From Bacteroidaceae bacterium (GTDB lineage: Bacteria > Bacteroidota > Bacteroidia > Bacteroidales > Bacteroidaceae): DNA of 18,242 bases. The stretch spans positions 1 through 18,242 of the forward strand of contig CAAFRW010000068.1 in NCBI GenBank assembly GCA_900765575.1, in the 5' to 3' direction. Positions within the stretch are counted from its first letter, which is position 1. Each line of letters begins with the position of its first letter. Both the position numbers and the translations under genes were made by a program. Below, one piece after another: positions 1-8,263 of the stretch. A model generated the notes under the pieces. It saw only the letters and a list, made by a program, of their open reading frames with translations, had not been told where the DNA came from and did no database searches.

Positions 1-32
1 GCGATAAATCAAATATGCAGCTAATTAATTAA
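1..32 (+). CDS. possible 3' end of an upstream gene (partial)
   Basis: Read in the third frame, the first bases give a short open stretch (DKSNMQLIN) ending in TAA at 30-32, four bases before the ribosome binding site of the next gene. Genes for PKD-like lipoproteins usually follow a SusC/SusD-type outer-membrane pair, so this could be the tail of a SusD-like gene. That is inference from context; nine residues cannot identify a protein. Another frame stops at 22-24, so the reading frame itself is not certain. Confidence 0.25.
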   Translation, partial: DKSNMQLIN

Positions 33-35
33 GAA

Positions 36-39
36 GGAG
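36..39 (+). promoter_or_regulatory. ribosome binding site of the PKD-like lipoprotein gene
   Basis: A clear GGAG core inside AAGAAGGAGA lies nine bases before the ATG at 49. This is stronger than most leaders in the window, many of which are plain AT-rich, and it fixes the start of the lipoprotein gene. Confidence 0.7.
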
Positions 40-48
40 ATAGAAAAT

Positions 49-1707
49 ATGAATAAAATCTTATCAATGATAGCCTTGTCGGCGGCGGTTTGCTTGTCGG
101 CATGTTCGGAAGATAAAGGTAATTATGATTATACGGATGTGGCGGAAGTCTATGTAGAAGATGGTGAAGTGCTCGAACGTTCCGTGAATCAATACGATTA
201 TTTGGATATTGTCCCCAATTTGAAGTTTACCCAAGGAGCGGATGAGAGTCGCTTCTCTTACCGTTGGGTAATCTATCTGGATGCGTGGAGTAGAGATGAT
301 TCGGAAGCGGAAGAAATTTCAACGGAACGCAACTTGCATTATTTAGTCAGTCAGGCTCCCGATTCGCAAAACGCCTATGCGGTAGTACTTTATTGTACCG
401 ATAAAGAGAACGGTACGGTAAGCCAGATTGATTATCTCGTTCGGGTAAATGCCTTAATCTCTTCAGGAATCATGGCTCTTTACGAAACAGCGGATGGATG
501 CGATTTCGACTATATCGCTACTCCTTATGCTGTTCCTTCGTTAACTTCCACGAATCGCTTGGAACGTACTTATGAAACTTCTAATGGGCGGAAATTAGCC
601 GGTAGTCCAAAGTTAATAGCCTTGGCACGTGAGAATGGTTTTGCGGCAAGTTCAAAAGTCAATCGTGTATATGTGGCAACCGACAGGGAAATGGTGCAGC
701 TTGCCGGAGTGGACTTTACTCAGGAAGCGGGTTTTGACGAACTGTTTTATTCAACGCCTTCTACATGGAATCCTCTTTCCATAACACGTTTCGGACAGTT
801 TCAGCGAATTACGGTGATGATGAATGGAGATGAGTTGAGGTGTATTAATAATAATGGCCCGTCGCCTCGGTTTACTTATGAATTTTCCGATCCTGTGGAA
901 TCTCCTTCCGCTTTAGGTGAAGTACGGTTGGCGCCTTATACTTATTTCTCGGATGCAACGACTCCGGTCAGTAAGAATGTGGTGATGTATGATAAGGCCG
1001 GCAAACGCTTTGTGCGGATAGAAGCGGCTTCTCAGGGAACATTCTTGTCTGCTTTCCCTGCGCAAGGTGCGGAAGCGGCATTCGATGTGAATTATATCGG
1101 GAAAGATTGCCGTTGGTTTGGTAAAGGTTACAATACATACGGCTACGCACTCTTTACGGATGGCGCAAGCCAAGAGCTTTATGTCGGAGATTTCGGCATG
1201 CCTGAAGGAACCTATGGATATGATGCGGATTGGAATTATATCTTTACTCCGAATCCGGATGTTGATAAAATAGGCAAAGCCATATATAATCTTTCTGCTA
1301 TGCCGGAGATAGCTGATGCTACGTTTTTCGATTGCGGACAATATGGCCCCGTATTCATGTACGCCACGAACCGGAACATCTATGCTTGTTCTTTGGGTAG
1401 TATTCCGAGTGCAATGCAGATTAACGAGGATTTTCCTGTTGGTGAGGAGATTACCGCAATGATGATTTACAATCCTAGCACTTACATCATGTCTTCCCTA
1501 GCCGATGTGGCGGGCACGTTGCTCTATGTAGCTACATGGAACGGTACGGAAGGAAAAGTCTACGAGTTTGCCATCACGCGCAATACTTGTGAGATGAATA
1601 ATACCACGGCGGGAGGAAGTAACCGTAAAGCACCGTTGAATGTATTTGGTGGCATGGGCAAGGTGGTAAGCATGTGCATGAAGCTCGAAGGAACGGGAGT
1701 GCAGTAA
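49..1707 (+). CDS. PKD-like family surface lipoprotein
   Basis: This is a predicted outer-membrane lipoprotein of 552 residues. The N-terminus has a short basic start, a hydrophobic stretch and a lipobox LSAC, with the lipidated cysteine at residue 19. Acidic residues follow at +2 and +3 after the cysteine (CSEDKGN); in Bacteroidota such acidic positions are associated with export to the cell surface. The segment DKGNYDYTD and the following 100 or so residues match my memory of the Bacteroides 'PKD-like family lipoprotein' group, which accompanies SusC/SusD-type nutrient uptake pairs. The rest (about 140-552) is rich in short beta-type segments and aromatic residues, and I see no catalytic motif. 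A likely role is binding a glycan or peptide ligand at the cell surface; this is inferred from context. It is probably co-transcribed with the TlpA-like gene 62 bases downstream. Confidence 0.75.
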   Translation: MNKILSMIALSAAVCLSACSEDKGNYDYTDVAEVYVEDGEVLERSVNQYDYLDIVPNLKFTQGADESRFSYRWVIYLDAWSRDDSEAEEISTERNLHYLVSQAPDSQNAYAVVLYCTDKENGTVSQIDYLVRVNALISSGIMALYETADGCDFDYIATPYAVPSLTSTNRLERTYETSNGRKLAGSPKLIALARENGFAASSKVNRVYVATDREMVQLAGVDFTQEAGFDELFYSTPSTWNPLSITRFGQFQRITVMMNGDELRCINNNGPSPRFTYEFSDPVESPSALGEVRLAPYTYFSDATTPVSKNVVMYDKAGKRFVRIEAASQGTFLSAFPAQGAEAAFDVNYIGKDCRWFGKGYNTYGYALFTDGASQELYVGDFGMPEGTYGYDADWNYIFTPNPDVDKIGKAIYNLSAMPEIADATFFDCGQYGPVFMYATNRNIYACSLGSIPSAMQINEDFPVGEEITAMMIYNPSTYIMSSLADVAGTLLYVATWNGTEGKVYEFAITRNTCEMNNTTAGGSNRKAPLNVFGGMGKVVSMCMKLEGTGVQ

Positions 1708-1769
1708 TTGAAGGAGAACTCAGGTCTTAAGCATGAATAGGAGATTAAAAGACTAAAATATATAGTGAA

Positions 1770-3788
1770 ATGAAGAAAAATGTAAGATTGTTCTTGGCTT
1801 TATTAAGCTTTGCTTCCATGGCTTGGGCACAAGAAACTGAAAGTAACGCTTTGAAGAAAAATCCTGAACGGTGGCAGGCCGGAAAGGAAATGGCGTTGGA
1901 GTATAATCCTGCACAAACCGTGCTGAAAGGGGAGAAGAGTATTCAGGGCGTTATCTATTTCTGGCAAGACTACCATTGGGTGGCCAATGATTTAGATTTG
2001 AAGCAAGATGGTGACGTATGGAAAACTACAGTCCGTATACCGGAAAATGCAGCTTTTACTACCATGAAGTTTGTAGCTGGAGACAAGAAGGATATCGGAG
2101 GAGTTAACCTGCTTTATTCGAGTGTGATACAGAGTAAGGAAGGACAGGATATGCCTTCTTGTTATGTAGGCTGGGCGCTGTTGCGTGATTCGTTGCAAAC
2201 CTACGGTATTCCTGATTTTCTGGAGAAAGATACCCGTAGGATTGACGATGAGGTGTTGGAGTTCTGGTTTCGTAACGAGCTAAAGTATCATCCGCAGGAA
2301 CAAAAGAATGTATTGTGGTATCTCTACGAGGTGTGGAACCGTACTATGCCAGGTAAGAACCATGATAAGATGGCTGCTTCTATTCCTTTTCTGATGGAAC
2401 TGGATAAACAAGAGCCTGTATCGGAGGAAATTTGGTTGAAAGCGCTGAATTTATCTCAAAATGTGTTGCGAAACGATTCTCTTTCGAAAGTGTTGGAAAA
2501 TAAAATCCTGACTGCTTATCCGGATGGTATCATGGCGCGCGATAAAGAACTATACCGTCTTTTTCGTGTAATGGACCCTGATGAGAAGGAGAAAGAGTTT
2601 GTGACGTTCTTGAAACGCTTTCCTCCTGAAAAGTTTGTGAATGTACAGACGGAAAATACGTTCTTGTATTATGGAAAGATATTTCAGAGCGTTATTTATA
2701 ATCAAGTGATAAAGCACAATAATTATCAGTTATTGCTGGACTATCTGCCGTATGCACCCTTTAGCATGTTGGAAACATTCTATTGGCACATGGTGCAGAT
2801 TCCTTATCCGGGCGGACAGGTGAAGGCCGATTTCATTCTGCCGTATGCGGAGGCTATCTATAATGAGAAGAAAAGCCGTCCGCGCACTCAATCGCAGATG
2901 TGTTATTCTCCACGTGAATGGAATGAACGCTTTTATAGTGAGTGGAAAGGCGCATTGCTGGTACACGCTCAGTTGAAAAACGAGTGTGGTGACCCGAAGG
3001 GGGCCATATTGCTAATGGATACACTCTCTACTTATTTTGGTACGAAAGTAACGGATTTTAACGCTTCTTACGTAGACATGATGGAGAAGTGCGGACGTAA
3101 TGAAGAGGTGATACCATATATTAAACGTGCTTTGAAGGACAATGCGGCTTCGCCTGAGATGCTGAATCGACTGAAAAAGGAATATGTAACGGAGAAAAAA
3201 ACGGAAGAAGGCTTTGATGCTTACGTTAACAGTCTGAAGGCGGCAGACGAACTTTCGGCTCAACGCAAAGAAGTACTTTCCAAATTGGTGAACGAACCCA
3301 TTCAGTTGTTTGCCGTAGATGCCTTGGAGGGTGAACGTATTGATATGACGAAGATGCAGGGTAAGATTATAGTACTCGATTTTTGGGCTACATGGTGTGC
3401 ACCGTGTAAGGCAGCCATGCCGGGTATGCAGATGGCGGTGAATAAATACAAGGATGATAAAGACGTGGTGTTCCTGTTCGTTTCGACTATGGAGACAACG
3501 AAGAACTTTAGACAAACCATTACGGATTTTATCAAGTCGAAAGGCTTTACTTTCCAAGTGGTATTGGACGAACCGGATCCGAAGAGTGGGAAACGCGAAC
3601 TGGTATATAATACGTATGCCCGAGCTTTCCATTTCTCTGGCATTCCTCAAAAGATGATTATTGACGGGAAGGGTAACCTCCGTTGGCGTTCTCTCGGTTA
3701 TCACGGCAGCCCCTCGGCGTTGGCGGATGAAATTGGTTTTGTGATTGATTATTTGAAAGCCGAAGAGTTGGCAAAGCTTCAGAAATAG
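1770..3788 (+). CDS. exported TlpA-type thioredoxin-fold protein with a large N-terminal region
   Basis: This is a 672-residue exported protein ending in a thioredoxin-like domain. A signal peptide (residues 1-20, ending AWA before QETES) directs it to the periplasm or outer membrane. Residues about 40-115 look like a beta-sandwich (E-set or CBM-like) domain, with NP, a tryptophan-rich core and a VRIPENA turn. Residues about 150-500 are mostly helical and resemble no domain I can name. Residues about 505-672 are the TlpA/AhpC-TSA domain: the redox motif WCAPC at 542-546 follows VLDFWAT, and the cis-proline is in GIPQKMI (P626). It probably reduces or exchanges disulfides. Its substrate is unknown, and the preceding lipoprotein is an obvious candidate partner. 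The ATG at 1770 follows an AT-rich leader. The reading frame is intact, with no sign of truncation. Confidence 0.82.
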   Translation: MKKNVRLFLALLSFASMAWAQETESNALKKNPERWQAGKEMALEYNPAQTVLKGEKSIQGVIYFWQDYHWVANDLDLKQDGDVWKTTVRIPENAAFTTMKFVAGDKKDIGGVNLLYSSVIQSKEGQDMPSCYVGWALLRDSLQTYGIPDFLEKDTRRIDDEVLEFWFRNELKYHPQEQKNVLWYLYEVWNRTMPGKNHDKMAASIPFLMELDKQEPVSEEIWLKALNLSQNVLRNDSLSKVLENKILTAYPDGIMARDKELYRLFRVMDPDEKEKEFVTFLKRFPPEKFVNVQTENTFLYYGKIFQSVIYNQVIKHNNYQLLLDYLPYAPFSMLETFYWHMVQIPYPGGQVKADFILPYAEAIYNEKKSRPRTQSQMCYSPREWNERFYSEWKGALLVHAQLKNECGDPKGAILLMDTLSTYFGTKVTDFNASYVDMMEKCGRNEEVIPYIKRALKDNAASPEMLNRLKKEYVTEKKTEEGFDAYVNSLKAADELSAQRKEVLSKLVNEPIQLFAVDALEGERIDMTKMQGKIIVLDFWATWCAPCKAAMPGMQMAVNKYKDDKDVVFLFVSTMETTKNFRQTITDFIKSKGFTFQVVLDEPDPKSGKRELVYNTYARAFHFSGIPQKMIIDGKGNLRWRSLGYHGSPSALADEIGFVIDYLKAEELAKLQK

Positions 3789-3819
3789 TGTGTAGTGAAC
3801 TCTCTCTCTTTTCTATATG

Positions 3820-3871
3820 ACAGGTATGGTAAGGGTGGATATAATCTTCCCGTATCATGCCTGTTTCTTTT
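3820..3871 (+). terminator. Rho-independent terminator after the lipoprotein/TlpA operon
   Basis: The left arm 3820-3835 (ACAGGTATGGTAAGGG) pairs with 3849-3864 (CCCGTATCATGCCTGT) with one A-G mismatch and two G-U wobbles, and the loop of about 13 bases can partly pair further. The T-rich run TTTCTTTT (3864-3871) follows at once. It lies 31 bases after the TlpA-like stop codon. It therefore ends the upstream operon and implies that the following hydrolase has its own promoter. I could not find a TAnnTTTG box for that promoter. Confidence 0.8.
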
Positions 3872-3933
3872 AGACAACGGCGTTTATAGCAGAGGTGAAA
3901 GAGTCTGTAAAAAGTGATAAAAACAAGGATGAA

Positions 3934-5091
3934 ATGAAAATGAATAAAATAGTGTTGTTGGGGTGTGTGATGACTGCGACAATAACTGTGTGGGGACAGG
4001 ATAAAATAGGGTATTCTGCTTTGCAAGTATCCGGTAAACCTATTTTGTATAAAGAAGAAAAGGTATTGTTTCGAAATGCCGATACCTTGCATTTCGGTGC
4101 TACACTGACACTTCCGTTAGAGGTGAATACAATAGGGGAAAATAAGAAAAACGGAAAAAGTAGAAAACTCATTCCGGCAGTTATACTAGTGTCCGGAACC
4201 GGACCGCAGGATAGGGATGGAACGATGGCCGGACATAAGTTGTTTGCCACTCTCGCCAATTACCTCGGCAGTAGGGGCATTGCAGTGTTGCGAATGGATG
4301 ACCGTGGAGTGGGAGAAACGAATGGTGTGTATGAAACGTCTACAACTGCTGATTTTGCGGAAGATGCTTTGACGGCTGTGGCTTATCTGAGAAGCCGTAC
4401 GGATTTGCCTTTAGGAAAGATAGGACTGATGGGGCATAGCGAAGGAGGCGCAGCCATATCTATTGCTGCTTCCCGTTCACAAGAGGTGGATTTCCTTATT
4501 AGTTTGGCCGGGCTGGCTACAGATGGATTGAGTTCCTTGTTGCGTCAGAACGAAGACTTGGTGACGGCAGCTCCCATTCCTGATTATGATAAACGGCGAT
4601 TTAATGAAATCAATCGTCTGATGTTTTGCACTGCTTACCAATATGCGCAGTCTGACAGCTTGGAAACAATGCTAAACCAGGTATATAGCGAATGGAAGGT
4701 AAAAGATGACCTTTATTTTGAGAGTCTGAATGTGGGAGAGTTCGACCATTTTCGTTTTCCTATTTATATGTATACACAGCAGGCTATTGGTCCGTGGTAC
4801 CGTTTTTTTGTACGGTATAATCCGCAACTTTACCTGAATAAAGTAAGAGTTCCGGTATTGGCCCTCAATGGAGATAGGGATGTTATGGTTGATTGCTTTC
4901 AGAATTTAGGGCATTTCAAAGAGTTCCTGACGGAGAGTACTGATGTTACGACTGTAGCCTTACCGGGACTGAACCATTTGTTTCTTCCTTGTAAAAAAGG
5001 TACGCCGGATGAATACGCTTCCATTCAAGCCTCTTTTTCCGAGGATGCTTTAAAGATTATTTTCGAATGGATAGAGAAACGTTTTTTATAA
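3934..5091 (+). CDS. exported alpha/beta-fold hydrolase
   Basis: This is a serine hydrolase of the alpha/beta fold, 385 residues from the chosen start. After a signal peptide (MKMNKIVLL up to about TVWGQ) the mature part shows GTGPQDRDG (oxyanion-loop region), MDDRGVGET, the nucleophile elbow GHSEGG with Ser169, the acid in NGDRD (Asp316) and the histidine in GLNHLF (His348). These are the usual order and spacing of a Ser-Asp-His triad, with a lid-like insertion at about 200-300. The substrate cannot be told; relatives include esterases and S9-type acyl-peptide hydrolases. The frame is open back to a GTG at 3895, but that start would place 13 charged residues before the signal peptide. ATG 3934 (or 3940) lies just after AAGGA at 3925-3929. 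It stands alone between two terminators. Confidence 0.82.
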   Translation: MKMNKIVLLGCVMTATITVWGQDKIGYSALQVSGKPILYKEEKVLFRNADTLHFGATLTLPLEVNTIGENKKNGKSRKLIPAVILVSGTGPQDRDGTMAGHKLFATLANYLGSRGIAVLRMDDRGVGETNGVYETSTTADFAEDALTAVAYLRSRTDLPLGKIGLMGHSEGGAAISIAASRSQEVDFLISLAGLATDGLSSLLRQNEDLVTAAPIPDYDKRRFNEINRLMFCTAYQYAQSDSLETMLNQVYSEWKVKDDLYFESLNVGEFDHFRFPIYMYTQQAIGPWYRFFVRYNPQLYLNKVRVPVLALNGDRDVMVDCFQNLGHFKEFLTESTDVTTVALPGLNHLFLPCKKGTPDEYASIQASFSEDALKIIFEWIEKRFL

Positions 5092-5243
5092 TATTTGTCT
5101 TCATATGGTCAAGGCTCTATAAATTCTATCAGTTTGAAACTTTAATTCCGGTTACTTGAAACCAATAACAGCAAAAATTGGAAAACTGTTTTCGACTTTG
5201 GGGTAGGTAGGATTCTTGCTATGTCCTAATTCTATAAGAAAGA

Positions 5244-5282
5244 CTAAAGGCTGCTTCGACTTTGTGTTGAAGTAGCCTTTAG
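5244..5282. terminator. hairpin terminator between convergent hydrolase and nuo operon
   Basis: Bases 5244-5260 (CTAAAGGCTGCTTCGAC) pair with 5266-5282 around a 5-base loop, making a stem of up to 17 pairs. The two imperfect positions (53/73 and 58/68) are G-U wobbles in a plus-strand transcript but C-A mismatches in a minus-strand one, so the fold is better for the hydrolase transcript. For the nuo transcript the hairpin is followed by the T-rich TCTTTCTTAT; for the hydrolase transcript it is followed by CCCTTTGAT. It probably serves both directions. Confidence 0.75.
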
Positions 5283-5309
5283 CCCTTTGATAAAAGTGTT
5301 TATTCGATT

Positions 5310-6737
5310 TTACAGCGATACGATGGCGAAATAGTAGAGGCTATCGTAAATAGTACTGAATAATCCGATGGCTATGATACCGGCCGTACAGAGAATCAGG
5401 CTCAGACGGGTATAGTTATCGCTTCGGAAGGTGGCGATGGGCGCGTCATTCGGAAGGATAAACATAGCCTTTACAATCTTCAGATAATAGAAGAGAGAGA
5501 TAACCGTATTAATCAAGGCGATGAACACAAGCCATACAAAACCCTCGCTGAAAGCCGACGCAAACACGAAGAACTTGCTGAAGAATCCCGCAAACGGCGG
5601 TATGCCGGCCAGTGAGAACAAAGCTAAAGTCATGATGAAACAGAGCTTCGGATTGGTTTGATACAATCCGTTGTAATCTTCTATCTCTACCTTGCCGTCG
5701 GCTTTCTGTTCTATCACGTTGATGATGCCGAAAATAGCGAGGTTGGCTACGATGTAAATCAGTACATAGAATACCAGTGAAGTCATGCCCAATACGTTGC
5801 CGCTGATAACTGCCAGCACGATGTAGCCGGCCTGCGAGATACTACTGAAAGCCATGAATCGTTTCAGGTTTTGTTGGCGGATGGCGAACAGGTTTCCTAT
5901 CGTGATGGTAGCGATAATCACTACGTAAAGCATTTGATGCCATTGTGCCACCATCGGTCCGAATACTTTTACCAGAACCACCATCAATACGAAGGCTGCC
6001 GAACCTTTAGAGATAACCGACAGGTAAGAGGTCACCGTAGTAGGCGCTCCCTGATAGGTGTCGGCTGTCCATAAATGGAACGGAACCAAGGATATTTTGA
6101 ATCCCAGTCCGGCAAAGAAGAAGACCAATGCCATAATCTGTATAGGGGTACCGGTCAGTCCGGCAGGGATATCACGGAAGTACAGTGTTCCTACTGTTCC
6201 GTAAATGAATGAGATGCCATAGAGCATTAACCCCGATGAAAACAGGGCACTTAAAATATATTTGGCTCCCGCTTCGGCAGAGTGATGCTTGTATTTATCG
6301 AACGCAACCAGACAAGCCATGGGAACAGAAGCAAGCTCCAATCCCAGGAAGAACATCAGGAAGTGTCCGGCGCTAATCATAAAGAACATACCCAGCAGGG
6401 TGCTGAGGAGAAGCATATAAAATTCTCCCTGTTTGTGACGGGTGTCGTCGCGGCGCAGCCAGTTGTCAGCCTGAAGCATAACGATGAGAGTACCCATAGT
6501 AAGAATGCTCTTCATAACGTGTGCCATAGGAGAAGCCTGATACATGCCTCCGAACAGTTCCGTATATCCGTCCGGATTGATGTTGGCAATAAGGTGTATG
6601 CCTACCAATACACAGGCTATGAGGTGGAAATGACGACGGGGCTTGCCTTCCGTAAACAAGTCGTATAAGAACAGTACCAGAATGATAGCGATGAGGCTGA
6701 CTTCGGGTATCATGTCTAAGAATTGAAAGTAGTTCAT
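5310..6737 (-). CDS. nuoN: complex I antiporter-like subunit N
   Basis: This is a membrane subunit of complex I, one of the three antiporter-like proton-translocating proteins; 475 residues, close to the family length (E. coli about 485). The charges expected of a working half-channel are present: the TM5 glutamate in FLGLELASVP (E134), the TM7 lysine in GLGFKISLVPFHLW (K214), the TM8 lysine in SVISKGSAAF (K244), and the TM12-region lysine in IPPFAGFFSKFF. The tract HLWTADTYQGAPTTV is a typical NuoN signature. It is the last gene of the operon, 30 bases after nuoM, and is followed by the 5244-5282 hairpin. Confidence 0.95.
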   Translation of the reverse strand: MNYFQFLDMIPEVSLIAIILVLFLYDLFTEGKPRRHFHLIACVLVGIHLIANINPDGYTELFGGMYQASPMAHVMKSILTMGTLIVMLQADNWLRRDDTRHKQGEFYMLLLSTLLGMFFMISAGHFLMFFLGLELASVPMACLVAFDKYKHHSAEAGAKYILSALFSSGLMLYGISFIYGTVGTLYFRDIPAGLTGTPIQIMALVFFFAGLGFKISLVPFHLWTADTYQGAPTTVTSYLSVISKGSAAFVLMVVLVKVFGPMVAQWHQMLYVVIIATITIGNLFAIRQQNLKRFMAFSSISQAGYIVLAVISGNVLGMTSLVFYVLIYIVANLAIFGIINVIEQKADGKVEIEDYNGLYQTNPKLCFIMTLALFSLAGIPPFAGFFSKFFVFASAFSEGFVWLVFIALINTVISLFYYLKIVKAMFILPNDAPIATFRSDNYTRLSLILCTAGIIAIGLFSTIYDSLYYFAIVSL

Positions 6738-6767
6738 AATAAGCTATATATTAAAATCATTCTTCAT

Positions 6768-8246
6768 TTATAAATTGCTAAGTATCGGGGCTACGCTTTC
6801 CTGAATAAGGTTGCTTACCCAGAACGGTGCCAGACCTAAACCGGCTACTGCCACAATAAGACAAATGACCGCTAAACGTTCGTCCCAAGTTGCATCCGTC
6901 AGTTTCAGATGTTCCGGATTCTGTACTTTCCCATAGAGAATCTTTCCTACTACACGAAGAATGTAAACCGCCGTAATCACAATGCTGGTACAAGCGATAA
7001 TGGTGCAGACACGGTGGAAGGTATCGTTGTTCTGGAACGAACCTACAAAGATTGTCATTTCGGCCACGAAACCGCTTAGTCCCGGCAATCCTAAGTTAGC
7101 CAGACCGGCAATCACATATCCTACACTGAGGAAAGGCATAATCTTCATTAAACCGCCCAACTGGCGCACGTCACGTGTATGGGTACGGCCGTAAATCATA
7201 CCGATAAGGGCAAAGAAAAGAGCCGTCATCAAACCATGACTCAACATTTGCAGGATAGCACCTGTGCAACTGGTTTGTGTCATCATCAAGAGTGCGAACA
7301 GTACCAAACCGCAGTGCGATACGGAAGAGTAGGCATTGATGTATTTCAGGTCGGTTTGTACCACAGCGCTGAACGCTCCGTACACCACACTGATAGTCGT
7401 CAGAATCAGGAATATCCAGCCCAGTTCGTGAGCGGCTTCCGGCATCAGGAACATGGCTACACGGAAACATCCGTAACCTCCCAGTTTCATCAATACGCCG
7501 GCATGTAACATCGATACGGCGGTAGGTGCCGAAGCATGACCGTCGGGGCTCCATGTATGGAACGGGAACAAAGCTCCCAATACGCCGAACCCTAAGAAGG
7601 TGAGCGGGAAGAATACCATCTGCCAGTTGTGCGGCATCTGGTTGTTGGCCGCAATCTCCAACACATTCATTGTGGTAGCGCCGTTTCCGAAGTAGATACC
7701 CAATATACCGATTAATAAGAAAGCGGAGCCTCCCATCAGCATCAGGGTCAGCTTCATGGCAGCATATTCTTTGCGTCCGCTACCCCAAACACCAATTAAT
7801 AAATACATCGGTATAAGGGCGATTTCGTAGAACATAAACATGGTGAACAGGTCGATGGAAATAAAGAACCCGAACACACCCAATGACAGGAGGGTAAACC
7901 AAAGGAAATACTCTTTAGTAAGGGGTTTCAGCTTCCACGAAGCAAACGTTCCGGTGAATACAATGATAGCCGACAGCAACAGCATGGCTACCGAAATGCC
8001 GTCCACTCCGATAGAGTAGGCAATGTGCAACGGCGCATACCATGTATCACTGGCCGTGTAAAGCATATCGGCTGTAGCGCCGGCCCGGCGTAACGCCAGA
8101 AAGTCGAATGTAAGGTAAATGGCCAAAGCCAGGAGCAAGGACGAACCTGCTACCATTACTCCGCGTACCTGGTTCAAGTTGCGGCTTAGCCAAAGGGCTA
8201 ACAACATCACCAAGGGGATTATGACAAAGAGATTTAATATATTCAT
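6768..8246 (-). CDS. nuoM: complex I antiporter-like subunit M (TM7 lysine replaced)
   Basis: This is a 492-residue polytopic membrane subunit of complex I, family length normal. Recognisable motifs are MFYEIALIPMYLLIGVWG (TM5, E141), FPFHTWSPDGHASAPTAV, HAGVLMKLGGYG (TM8, K254) and LPGLSGFVAEMTIF (TM12, E396). Aligned by eye with E. coli NuoM (FAVKMPVVPLH), the local sequence is FGVLGALFPFH. The TM7 lysine, essential in the E. coli protein, is therefore leucine here (L223), at the same distance of seven residues from the conserved histidine. The remaining channel charges are kept, so the change looks like real biology of the lineage and not decay. The gene lies 17 bases after nuoL and 30 before nuoN. 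Confidence 0.95.
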   Translation of the reverse strand: MNILNLFVIIPLVMLLALWLSRNLNQVRGVMVAGSSLLLALAIYLTFDFLALRRAGATADMLYTASDTWYAPLHIAYSIGVDGISVAMLLLSAIIVFTGTFASWKLKPLTKEYFLWFTLLSLGVFGFFISIDLFTMFMFYEIALIPMYLLIGVWGSGRKEYAAMKLTLMLMGGSAFLLIGILGIYFGNGATTMNVLEIAANNQMPHNWQMVFFPLTFLGFGVLGALFPFHTWSPDGHASAPTAVSMLHAGVLMKLGGYGCFRVAMFLMPEAAHELGWIFLILTTISVVYGAFSAVVQTDLKYINAYSSVSHCGLVLFALLMMTQTSCTGAILQMLSHGLMTALFFALIGMIYGRTHTRDVRQLGGLMKIMPFLSVGYVIAGLANLGLPGLSGFVAEMTIFVGSFQNNDTFHRVCTIIACTSIVITAVYILRVVGKILYGKVQNPEHLKLTDATWDERLAVICLIVAVAGLGLAPFWVSNLIQESVAPILSNL

Positions 8247-8263
8247 AATTCAATTGTCTTCAT

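Noticed and set aside
3012..3704. 230-codon open frame opposite the TlpA-like gene
   Set aside because: It overlaps the conserved thioredoxin domain on the other strand; its composition is that of a shadow frame.
3895..3933. GTG start for the alpha/beta hydrolase at 3895
   Set aside because: It would put 13 charged residues before a clear signal peptide. ATG 3934 or 3940 has an AAGGA in front.
3964..3975. LLGC as a lipobox in the hydrolase
   Set aside because: The hydrophobic stretch before the cysteine is only about four residues, too short for a lipoprotein signal. A normal signal peptidase I type peptide extends past it.
5181..5193. GAAAAC-T-GTTTTC palindrome as a hairpin
   Set aside because: The one-base centre is too tight to fold as RNA, there is no T-run after it, and there is no gene start nearby for an operator.
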